DNA from: a bacterium
GTDB lineage: Bacteria > CSSED10-310 > JAJRTK01
Assembly (NCBI GenBank): GCA_024278345.1
Contig: JAJRTK010000440.1
Coordinates: forward strand, 1-7,260
Length of the DNA: 7,260 nucleotides
Reading direction: 5' to 3'
Shown: positions 1 through 6,122 of the stretch, one piece after another
How positions within the stretch are numbered: the first letter of the stretch is position 1
How the letters are laid out: the number at the start of each line of letters is the position of its first letter
Program-made: the position numbers and the translations under genes
The notes under the pieces: model-generated
Database searches by the model: none
What the model saw: only the letters and a program-made list of their open reading frames with translations
What the model was told of the DNA's origin: nothing

Positions 1-2
1 AA

Positions 3-887
3 GCCGCAGTCTACGTTGTGCGCTGTGGGGATGAGCTCCGCTGCGCGAAAGTTTACAAGAAACTGGATCATCGCAGTTTTCGCCAGAACATTCTGCACCG
101 CGAGGGTCGAAAGGTTCGCAACAGCCGCAAGGCGCGGGCCATGGAGAAGCGGACCCGGTACGGGCGGGGGGAAGAGGAGAAGTCCTGGCAAACCGCTGAA
201 GTGGATGCCCTATACCGCCTCGACGCCGCGGGTGTTCGGGTTCCGAGGCCTTTTCATTTCGCCGATGGCGTGCTGCTCATGGAGTTGGTGGTGGGTATCG
301 ACGGCGAAGTTGCCCCGCGATTGAACGACGTGAGGCTCACTGGCGATACAGCCCGTAGTTACTTTAAAACGTTGATTCGAGCGGTCCAGAGGATGCTCTG
401 CGCCGGCCTGATCCATGGCGATCTTTCCGAGTACAATGTGCTGGTGGACAGCGACGGACCCGTGATCATCGACCTTCCCCAGGTGGTGAATGCCGCCAGC
501 AACAACAACGCAAAGTCCATGCTTCTAAGAGACGTTCGGAATGTGAAGCTCTATTTCGGGCGCTTCGCGCCAGAGCTTTGTTCCACGAAATATGGCGAAG
601 AGATGTGGCACATCTACGAGACCGGTCAGCTCCACCCGGAGACTCGGCTCACGGGACGTTATCAGCCGCCGAAGAAAAAAGCCGACCTGGAAAGTGTCAT
701 GGAGGAGATCGATCTTGCCCGGGAAGATCTGGATGCCCGCCAGAGGGAGGAGCTGGAGGATGTCGTCAAGCAAGAGTTGCGGCGCCTTCGGCAGACTGGC
801 CCACAGAGCCGTGGGCGCACGGCCAAAACCCCTCCGTCCAAGCGGCGGAAGAAGAGGTCCCGTCGCCGCGGGCGCCGCGTCGCCTGA
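3..887 (+). CDS. RIO-family atypical serine/threonine protein kinase, 5'-truncated by the window edge
   Basis: The frame is open from base 3 with no start in view, so the N-terminus (start, most of the P-loop) lies upstream; the GTG at 18 is internal. RIO kinases phosphorylate Ser or act as ATPase switches in ribosome maturation in archaea and eukaryotes; bacterial roles are poorly known. Numbering from base 3: the fragment opens with the end of the nucleotide-binding loop (VYVVR) and the strand carrying the presumed ATP lysine (AKVYK, K16). The catalytic loop HGDLSEYN is at 138-145 (catalytic D140, metal-binding N145). The RIO-type metal loop IDLPQ is at 156-160, replacing DFG of ordinary kinases. 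No activation segment or substrate lobe follows, as expected for RIO. The last ~90 residues are charged and helical, ending in a very basic Lys/Arg tail (about 270-293) that could bind nucleic acid. It converges on the outer-membrane gene. Family call secure; target unknown. Confidence 0.93.
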   Translation, partial: AAVYVVRCGDELRCAKVYKKLDHRSFRQNILHREGRKVRNSRKARAMEKRTRYGRGEEEKSWQTAEVDALYRLDAAGVRVPRPFHFADGVLLMELVVGIDGEVAPRLNDVRLTGDTARSYFKTLIRAVQRMLCAGLIHGDLSEYNVLVDSDGPVIIDLPQVVNAASNNNAKSMLLRDVRNVKLYFGRFAPELCSTKYGEEMWHIYETGQLHPETRLTGRYQPPKKKADLESVMEEIDLAREDLDARQREELEDVVKQELRRLRQTGPQSRGRTAKTPPSKRRKKRSRRRGRRVA

Positions 888-1042
888 TCACTCTCTCCGT
901 CGGCGTCCCAGGCGGGCGCCCCTTCCACGAAGCTCACGGGCCGGTTGAGACCCGCCCCCGCAGCCTCCGGTGGCCGCTTTTCTTCGGCGCGTGGAGACGC
1001 GTCTCAGGCGGCCTCGGGACGATCCGTGACGAGAGATCAGGG
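888..1042. other. Convergent intergenic spacer with overlapping inverted repeats
   Basis: This 155-base gap separates the stops of the RIO kinase (+) and the outer-membrane fusion gene (-). It contains a perfect 12-base palindrome, GAGACGCGTCTC (994-1005). Overlapping this, 1001-1020 can fold into an 8-bp stem with one bulge and a 3-base loop (GTCTCAGG against CCTCGGGAC). Neither is followed by a T-run on either strand, so a classical intrinsic terminator is not shown. Rho-dependent or bidirectional hairpin-assisted termination is possible. No gene is seen here. Confidence 0.4.
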
Positions 1043-3820
1043 TCAGAAGGCCTGGGTCAAGCCAAGGAATACCTTGTAGCCTCCGCCCTCCGAGCCAAGA
1101 ATGGGAAAACCGACGTCAATTTTTCCCATGGAGGGCATGATGCCGAACCAACGTCCATGAAGGCGCAACCCGAACCCGACGTCAGCGTACCCTTTTCCGT
1201 CGAAGAGGTTCCGGCTGGCGGAGCTCAAGGCGGCGTCTCCAAACGTGACGACCTGAAGGCGGTTCAGAAAAGCCAGGCGGAAGAAGGAAAAATCGAAGTT
1301 CCTGAGTAGATCGGTTCGGAGCTCCATGGAGACTAATCCGACGTTTTCCGCCAGAACCTCGTCCGCCACGAAACCGCGCAGCGCGTTGGCGCTGCCCAGG
1401 ATGAACCGTTTATTGCTCGGGAACTCGCCAGCCGCCATCCCAACAAAGAGCCTGCCGGAAGCCGTGACCCGGGAGTCGAGGCGCTGGTGCCGCGCCAACT
1501 CAAGGCGGCCTATCAAGAAGCTGGAATCGCCCAGGACCTGCTTTGAGCTTCCCTCGATCAATAGATCGATGAAGGTGTCGTTTTTCTGATCGACTTCGCT
1601 CAGGTAGTTGGTGGTATCGTACTGGATGCCAAACCGGAAGGTCAGGAGGGACTGTGCGGGATCGCCGCTGTCCGAATCCCCGGAGATCCGCTCGAAACCC
1701 GCTCCAGCCCGGAAGGCCAGAGGGAAGCGCAAGGGATCGATGGCTTCGCCGTAGTGCCAGGTAAGATCCGCGGTGACGCCGGTTCGGATGGGGTTCTGCG
1801 TTGCTTCGATGAAAAGAAGCCTGCGATAGTCGTGCTGGCGAAGGAACCCGAATCGCAACAGAGCGTTCAGCTCGCCGCTCTTCGACTCCAAGTTGACGCG
1901 GCTGTTGTAGAGAAGGAATTTTAGACGCGGTGGTTTCAGGTTGTCGGCACGCCAGGGATCATCGAGATCACTTCGTGGGTCGAGAGAGACCCGCTTGGGT
2001 TTGCCGTGGCTTTCGAACGTGATCTTCCCGGTGTCGCCCTCCAACAAGATCGATTTTCTCAAAGACTCCTTGCCCCGCGTTTTCAGCTCCACCTCCAGCA
2101 GGTCGATTCGGGATCCGGTCCGAGCCACCTCCACCGTTGTCCGATAGCGCGGACCCGAAGGGTCGCGAAGCTTTTCCGTCTCCACGCTGGCGATCTTGAA
2201 GCTCAAGGGCCGAGGCGGTCCAAGCCACTGCTGGAAAAACCAGTCAAGAGGCTTCTTTCTCCTTTCCTCCAGGTAACTCCGAAGAGATTCCGGGGCCGGC
2301 GATCTTGTCAGGAACTCCCGGGCATCCTCGATCAATTGGGCTTCGCCCACGAACCGCCCAAGCCGTTCCGCCACCAGAGCCCCGGTCATCCAGGCCATTC
2401 CGTGGCTGAAAATATCTTCCGGCACTTCCCCCTCGACTTCGATCCGCTGCAAGTAAAACTGCCGGCCGGGGAAGTCGGCGCCATTGATGAGCTCGTCAAA
2501 GGCCGGGAGGAGCCGGAGAGGGCCTCGGATCACATCCTTGAGACTCTTGCCCAGGCCATATTTCTCCTGGAAATAGCCCTGGCGGATGGAGCGGGCCAGG
2601 AACTGGAACTCCCAAGGCCGCGCCCGCAGACTCGGGTAGTCCCGCATGAGGAGCGCCTCATAGTAGCCGTCCAGCAAAGAGCGCTCGTGGAAGACATCCA
2701 GCATCGGCAAAATCCGGAAGAGCTGGTCGGAGACCAGCAGAAAGCCTACGGCCGGCACGGCCAGCCGTTGATCCAGCGGAGCAAACGCGATTTCCAGCAT
2801 GGGCATCTTATGACGCCCCGTGAACCGCTCGTAGAAGCGCGACGCCTGATCTAGGATTTGTCCGAGTTTTGAAAGCTGTTTCTTCCTTTTTCGGTAGACC
2901 AAGACCCTGTGGTGGAGCTCGCCAACCTCAAGCTCCTGGAAACGGCGGGAGACCGAGAATGAAAACCCCGCAACCGGCGCGGAAGATCTCGTTTTGTCTG
3001 CCGAGTCGGGTATCGGCGTAAGGCGGGACAACTCGAGGCTTTCCGGCGCCTCGCGTTGCTCGGCGGTCGTCCGGGGATTCTCTCCCCGGTCCCCTGGCGG
3101 GGCTTCGACCTGCACCCACCGGGGATCGTGCTCCCTGGACCCAGATGGTGGAGCGCTGCGTGCTTTTTCCTCTCTTCCTTCTTTCTCCCGCCTTACGCGG
3201 GATCCCGCCGAGTCGATCCAGAAGGTCCCCTTGGGATAGCGGATGTTGACTTGGTATTCCGCCGGGCTGGCGGGGCCATGGCGTCCGGAGAGAACCAGCG
3301 GATACCAGCCGCCCTGAACCGTCAAGACCCTGTCGAGCCGCCCGAAGGGACCGCGCTTTTTCGGGAATCGCGTTCGGAACGACACCTGGATCGTCAAACT
3401 TTTGCCCGGCTCGAGCGGTTGGGAAAGACCCATCCTCAAGATTTCCCCGGAAACCGGCGTCACTTGGCCCGCGCCGCCCCTGAGACTCAAATCCATCCAG
3501 CCCGGTTCCACGCCGCGGACGTATCGCAGGTCGATCTCGCTCCAGCTCATTTTCTTGTCCGGCATCCCATAATAATCGGGAAGCGTCCGAAGATAGATCT
3601 CATTGATGGAGTTCTCCGTGAGGTTGGTCACCTCGATGGTCCCGCTCCCTTCGAGCTGTGCCAGGTCATGGGAAACCACGGCTCCCAGCCGATAGACGAC
3701 GCCTAACCCTTCGCCTTTGGCCATTGAAGGCCCAGGGAGGGACAAGAAAAGAAGGGCGTAACCCATGATGACAGCTCGGAGCAATCCGCTCTCACGCTTC
3801 GCACGTTGCGCTCGGAACAC
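1043..3820 (-). CDS. Secreted outer-membrane protein: degenerate M1-peptidase-like region fused to an Omp85/BamA-like C-terminal barrel
   Basis: Start: AAAGGA at about 3832-3837 sits well for TTG 3823 or GTG 3820; GTG is used here (925 aa), TTG 3829 is too close to it. Residues 1-34 look like a signal peptide (basic n-region, hydrophobic 16-30, probable cleavage after SMA). Residues ~42-200 match the beta-rich N-terminal domain of M1 aminopeptidases, including a WYP motif (172-174). Residues ~202-287 are a charged, low-complexity insertion. Residues ~305-535 resemble the M1 catalytic and helical part and end with FFQQWL (528-533), typical of the family. The zinc site appears broken: HERSL (378-382) stands where HEXXH is expected, and no Glu fits the downstream ligand position. 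A beta domain follows (~540-625). Then comes an amphipathic barrel (~635-925) with LRGF (814-817), like the Omp85 loop-6 VRGF motif, and a terminal Phe. The barrel looks short for 16 strands. Likely role is surface or translocation related, not proteolysis; function inferred only. Confidence 0.85.
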   Translation of the reverse strand: MFRAQRAKRESGLLRAVIMGYALLFLSLPGPSMAKGEGLGVVYRLGAVVSHDLAQLEGSGTIEVTNLTENSINEIYLRTLPDYYGMPDKKMSWSEIDLRYVRGVEPGWMDLSLRGGAGQVTPVSGEILRMGLSQPLEPGKSLTIQVSFRTRFPKKRGPFGRLDRVLTVQGGWYPLVLSGRHGPASPAEYQVNIRYPKGTFWIDSAGSRVRREKEGREEKARSAPPSGSREHDPRWVQVEAPPGDRGENPRTTAEQREAPESLELSRLTPIPDSADKTRSSAPVAGFSFSVSRRFQELEVGELHHRVLVYRKRKKQLSKLGQILDQASRFYERFTGRHKMPMLEIAFAPLDQRLAVPAVGFLLVSDQLFRILPMLDVFHERSLLDGYYEALLMRDYPSLRARPWEFQFLARSIRQGYFQEKYGLGKSLKDVIRGPLRLLPAFDELINGADFPGRQFYLQRIEVEGEVPEDIFSHGMAWMTGALVAERLGRFVGEAQLIEDAREFLTRSPAPESLRSYLEERRKKPLDWFFQQWLGPPRPLSFKIASVETEKLRDPSGPRYRTTVEVARTGSRIDLLEVELKTRGKESLRKSILLEGDTGKITFESHGKPKRVSLDPRSDLDDPWRADNLKPPRLKFLLYNSRVNLESKSGELNALLRFGFLRQHDYRRLLFIEATQNPIRTGVTADLTWHYGEAIDPLRFPLAFRAGAGFERISGDSDSGDPAQSLLTFRFGIQYDTTNYLSEVDQKNDTFIDLLIEGSSKQVLGDSSFLIGRLELARHQRLDSRVTASGRLFVGMAAGEFPSNKRFILGSANALRGFVADEVLAENVGLVSMELRTDLLRNFDFSFFRLAFLNRLQVVTFGDAALSSASRNLFDGKGYADVGFGLRLHGRWFGIMPSMGKIDVGFPILGSEGGGYKVFLGLTQAF
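2960..3217 (-). other. Charged low-complexity insertion within the M1-like region of the fusion protein
   Basis: About 86 codons between the N-terminal beta domain and the helical part of the M1-like region encode a segment rich in Arg, Glu, Pro, Ser and Gly, with no hydrophobic core pattern. The flanks resume recognisable M1-like sequence on both sides (IRYPKGTFWID before; GFSFSVSRRFQELEVGE after). It reads as a disordered linker or surface loop in the protein. The reading frame stays open, so it is not a frameshift artefact on the evidence available. Confidence 0.5.
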
Positions 3821-3941
3821 CAAATCCAATTCCTTTCACATCTTGGCCCGTCTCAGATGCCCCTTCGCGGAGCCGATCCCGTGGCCCTGCGGGTGGGCTG
3901 AACCGGGGGGACCCCCTTGGCCCGTGTCCGAAGATCCGGAA
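3821..3941 (-). other. Intergenic leader between the TIGR04283 glycosyltransferase and the outer-membrane gene
   Basis: The 121-base gap holds the ribosome-binding sequence of the downstream gene (leftward strand AAAGGA, about 3832-3837). It also has a GC-rich imperfect inverted repeat (3895-3923: GGGC/GCCC outer arm, GGGG/CCCC inner arm) and a 10-base direct repeat CTTGGCCCGT at 3842-3851 and 3916-3925. No T-run follows the hairpin, so the two genes may be cotranscribed. Alternatively, the gap may carry its own promoter, but no convincing -35/-10 pair was recognised. Confidence 0.35.
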
Positions 3942-4640
3942 TCATCGGACCGGAGGTCCATAGAGCTTCGCCAGGCGCTCAGGGGAAACCCCCAACCCGT
4001 AGGCGAGGCCGATTCCCCAACTTCTCAAGGTTACTTTCAAAACGCCTTCCACCCTCCATCGCCGCGCCGACGATACCAGACGATGCCTCAGCATCACCAG
4101 CTTACCCCTCTTTTTCAAGCGCTGGGCGAATTCAAGGTCTTCCAGTAGGGGTATTGGCTTGTAACCGCCCAGATCCTCGAAAGCCTCTCGCCGAACGAAG
4201 ATGCCCTGGTCACCGTAAGGCAGGCCAAGCAAGCGTGCGCGCCCATTGGAGAGAAAGGCGATGAGCCGGAAGAGCCAGGCGGTGTCGTCGAGCTCCATGG
4301 AAAAAGCCCCCCCGTGGACATTCGACTGATTCAAAGCAGCCATCATGGCCTCCACGAAACCGGGGTCCACCAAGGAATCGGCGTGGAGAAAAAGGAGCAC
4401 GCTCCCGGTGGCCAGCCGGGCGCCGGCATTCATCTGAACCGCCCGCCCTTGGGGGCAGACCACCGTGATGGCGCCCTGGTGCGCCGCCTTTTTGACGGTC
4501 TGGTCCCGGCTTCCACCATCGGCCACGATGACTTCGGCCGCGCCGTAGTCTAGACACCGGCCCACGGTCCTGCCGATGAGCGCCTCTTCGTTCAGGGTGG
4601 GAATCACGACACTGACGGGGAAAGCCTCCTTGTCACACAC
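3942..4640 (-). CDS. Family 2 glycosyltransferase, TIGR04283 type
   Basis: A soluble GT-A-fold transferase of about 232 residues, close to the usual size of the family. Numbering from GTG 4640: IPTLNEE (13-19) is the nucleotide-binding first strand, VADGGS is at 39-44, GRAVQMNAGA at 65-74 and the DXD-equivalent LHAD near 85-88. The family signatures LPYGDQG (140-146), LEDLEF (166-171) and SSARRW (190-195) follow. TIGR04283 members were first noted beside radical-SAM/selenodomain genes and are now often labelled arsenosugar biosynthesis transferases; none of those partners is in this window, so the substrate is left open. The GTG overlaps the end of the upstream glycosyltransferase gene by 8 bases, suggesting translational coupling. 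A TTG at 4706 would add 22 Pro/Gly-rich residues not typical of the family and has no ribosome-binding site. An AAGGAGG at 4625-4631 lies just inside the gene without a start at usable distance. Confidence 0.92.
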   Translation of the reverse strand: MCDKEAFPVSVVIPTLNEEALIGRTVGRCLDYGAAEVIVADGGSRDQTVKKAAHQGAITVVCPQGRAVQMNAGARLATGSVLLFLHADSLVDPGFVEAMMAALNQSNVHGGAFSMELDDTAWLFRLIAFLSNGRARLLGLPYGDQGIFVRREAFEDLGGYKPIPLLEDLEFAQRLKKRGKLVMLRHRLVSSARRWRVEGVLKVTLRSWGIGLAYGLGVSPERLAKLYGPPVR

Positions 4641-5406
4641 GGTTTCTCTGTCCGGCTTGCCCTTCGGCGCTGTTGGCGGGCTTCCTGCTCCGGGCGCTCC
4701 CACCAAGAAAACGGAGCTTGAACAAGGTCCAAAGAATCTTGTATCCGGCGCCGATAGTTCCCCGGAGAGTTCCCGTGATCTTCGACACCCCCACCCGCTT
4801 CTTGTAGCTCACGGGAACCTCCAAGATCCTCAGCTTCGCCTCAATGGCCTTCACCTGCATCTCCATGTTCCAGCCATAATTCCGGTCGACCATACCCAGC
4901 CGTTCCAGGGCTTCGCTGCGAATCGCCCGAAACGGCCCCATATCGGTGAACCGGTGGCTGTAAAGCAGGCGAATCAAAAAGGTGGCCAAGGCATTGCCCC
5001 ACCGGGCCTGGGGAAGGAGCGCTCCCGGTTCCGCGCCGCCCAACGTCCTGGAGCCCAGCACGAAGTCCGCCTGCCCCTTTTGGATCGGCTCCAGAAGGCG
5101 CGGCAATTCGACCGGAGAATCGCTATAATCGGCATCCAGAAAGACCACGATCTCCGGCATCCGCCCCTTGAGCGCCCGGATCCCGGCAAGGCAGGCCGAC
5201 CCATATCCCCGGCGCCGCTCTTCCACCAGGGTGACGCCCGCTTCGCGAGCCACCCCGGCTGTCCCATCCTCGCTCCCATTGTCCACCACGATCACTTCTT
5301 GCACATCTTCCTGGGGAAGCTCCTGAAGGACAAGTGGCAGGCTCTTTTCCTCGTTGAGGGCGGGAATGATCACGGCGGCCTTGGCCTTTGTGCTGGGCCC
5401 GTTCAT
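4633..5406 (-). CDS. Family 2 glycosyltransferase, DPM/DPG-synthase-like (polyprenyl-phosphate sugar synthase type)
   Basis: 257 residues, one GT-A domain, no transmembrane segments. The ATG is supported by GAAGGA seven to eight bases upstream. Visible motifs: VIIPALNEE (12-20), VVDNGSEDGT (40-49), RRGYGSACLAGI (65-76), the metal-binding FLDADYSD (89-96), the VLGSR strand (116-120), TDMGPFRAIR (154-163) and YGWNMEMQ (177-184). These match bacterial relatives of dolichyl-phosphate mannose/glucose synthases, which move a sugar from a nucleotide donor to a polyprenyl phosphate at the inner face of the cytoplasmic membrane. Donor and acceptor cannot be read from sequence. The absence of a C-terminal membrane anchor resembles the short DPM types. 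It is followed with overlap by a second glycosyltransferase and lies 155 bases downstream of the sigma factor gene. Another envelope-glycan transferase role is possible. Confidence 0.92.
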   Translation of the reverse strand: MNGPSTKAKAAVIIPALNEEKSLPLVLQELPQEDVQEVIVVDNGSEDGTAGVAREAGVTLVEERRRGYGSACLAGIRALKGRMPEIVVFLDADYSDSPVELPRLLEPIQKGQADFVLGSRTLGGAEPGALLPQARWGNALATFLIRLLYSHRFTDMGPFRAIRSEALERLGMVDRNYGWNMEMQVKAIEAKLRILEVPVSYKKRVGVSKITGTLRGTIGAGYKILWTLFKLRFLGGSARSRKPANSAEGQAGQRNRV

Positions 5407-5447
5407 GGGAGTTTCCTTCTCATTGAACCAGTCTCCGGGGACAGAGC

Positions 5448-5472
5448 TTCAGCCCCCGGGAAAGGGGGCGAA
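5448..5472 (-). repeat. GC-rich hairpin
   Basis: Perfect 6-bp stem GCCCCC/GGGGGC (5452-5457 with 5464-5469) around the loop GGGAAA, extended by TTC/GAA across a one-base bulge. No T-run on either side, so it is not a standard terminator. It lies about 40 bases before the glycosyltransferase start, in the presumed 5' leader, where it could affect mRNA stability or translation. Confidence 0.5.
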
Positions 5473-5475
5473 CAG

Positions 5476-5495
5476 CGGCGGACGGACTGCCGCCG
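5476..5495 (-). repeat. Second GC-rich hairpin in tandem
   Basis: Perfect 6-bp stem CGGCGG/CCGCCG (5476-5481 with 5490-5495) with an 8-base loop, separated from the neighbouring hairpin by three bases. The strand is that of the presumed leftward transcript. No T-run follows it. Confidence 0.45.
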
Positions 5496-5515
5496 ATGGG
5501 AGCGGAACTCAACCC

Positions 5516-5554
5516 AAAAAACAACGGTCGTGCTTCGTGATTCCTGGGCAACCG
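5516..5554 (-). terminator. Possible weak intrinsic terminator after the sigma factor gene
   Basis: On the leftward strand, CGGTTG (5554-5549) can pair with CGACCG (5530-5525), a 6-bp stem with one G-U pair and an 18-base loop. It is followed directly by TTGTTTTTT (5524-5516). It begins seven bases after the sigma factor stop. The long loop and short stem make it weak; partial read-through into the glycosyltransferase genes is likely. Confidence 0.3.
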
Positions 5555-5561
5555 GCCTTCC

Positions 5562-6122
5562 CTACTTCACGACTCCGGCGCGTTTCGCCTGGTCAAGAAG
5601 CATCTTCTGAAGGAGCTTGCGACCCCGGTAAATCCTGGACATCACCGTTCCCATGGGGACATCGAGGATTTCGCAAATCTCCTTGTAGTGAAACTGCTCA
5701 ACACAGGCAAGTTGGATGACTTCCCGGAAAGGCTCCGGGAGCTTTTCGATGGCACCGGTGATTTGTTCCACGGCCGCGAACTCGAAATATTCTTCCTCCG
5801 GCGTCTTGCTTCCCGGGCTGTGCCGGGCGCGGATGAGCTCCAGGAAGGGCTCGACGTTGTCGTAATCCACCTGTTGCGGGGTCCGCCGCGTTTTCCGGAG
5901 ATGATTCCGGAAGCTGTTCATCAAGATGGTGAAGAGCCATGCCTTGAGATTGGTCCCCGGCTGGAAGCGGTGGAACAAACGGAAGGCCTTGAGATAGGTA
6001 TCCTGGACGAGATCGTCCGCCTGATCGGAGCGGCGTGTCAGCCGGAGCGCCGTGCTATAGAGCGCGTCAAGGTGCTGATACGTCTCGTCGAAATCCGTTC
6101 CACCAGAACCGGAAGATGCCAT
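5562..6122 (-). CDS. ECF-type RNA polymerase sigma factor (sigma-70 family, group 4)
   Basis: 186 residues from ATG 6122. Region 2 spans about 20-80: TALRLTRRSDQADDLVQDTY (core-polymerase helix), then FRLFHRFQPGTNLKAWLFT and MNSFRNHLRKTRR for -10 recognition. Region 4 spans about 125-175: IEKLPEPFREVIQLA, then the helix-turn-helix HYKEICEILDVPMGTVMSR and the basic RGRKLLQKM. The layout resembles SigR/SigH-like ECF factors that work with zinc-binding anti-sigma proteins, but the next gene on this strand is a glycosyltransferase and no anti-sigma is visible. Two GTG codons (6140, 6137) could add up to six residues, with no better ribosome-binding site; ATG is preferred because GGTGGGA lies upstream of it, though spacing is long. 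The promoter must lie inside the divergent membrane-protein gene. Regulon unknown. Confidence 0.95.
   Translation of the reverse strand: MASSGSGGTDFDETYQHLDALYSTALRLTRRSDQADDLVQDTYLKAFRLFHRFQPGTNLKAWLFTILMNSFRNHLRKTRRTPQQVDYDNVEPFLELIRARHSPGSKTPEEEYFEFAAVEQITGAIEKLPEPFREVIQLACVEQFHYKEICEILDVPMGTVMSRIYRGRKLLQKMLLDQAKRAGVVK

Larger units (their letters stand above)
5407..5561 (-). other. Structured intergenic region between the sigma factor and glycosyltransferase genes
   Basis: Holds two adjacent GC-rich hairpins (5448-5472 and 5476-5495), a possible weak terminator (5516-5554) and the ribosome-binding sequence of the downstream glycosyltransferase (leftward strand GAAGGA, about 5414-5419). 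No open reading frame here looks real. Given this structure, the glycosyltransferase genes may have their own promoter or be attenuated relative to the sigma gene. Confidence 0.4.

Noticed and set aside
578-1309. 243-codon + strand open frame crossing the RIO kinase stop and the end of the outer-membrane gene
   Set aside because: It overlaps two confidently identified genes in other frames, has an Arg/Gly/Pro-rich shadow composition and shows no recognisable domain.
2684-2689. His-Glu pair in the M1-like region as an active zinc motif
   Set aside because: The second His of HEXXH is replaced by Leu and no downstream Glu ligand is apparent, so an active peptidase is not claimed.
2006-2854. 282-codon + strand open frame
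   Set aside because: Lies entirely antisense to the M1-like region, whose protein motifs are clear. Long antisense frames are expected in GC-rich coding DNA.
3056-3706. 216-codon + strand open frame
   Set aside because: Antisense to the N-terminal part of the outer-membrane fusion gene, with no domain recognisable and no ribosome-binding site noted.
4576-5610. 344-codon + strand open frame antisense to both GT2 genes
   Set aside because: Composition is His/Pro/Arg-rich shadow sequence, while the opposite strand encodes two well-conserved glycosyltransferases.
6035-6061. Sigma-70-like promoter (GTGTCA ... TATAGA) for the rightward glycosyltransferase
   Set aside because: The -35 match is poor and the spacer is about 15 bases; too weak to list as a feature.
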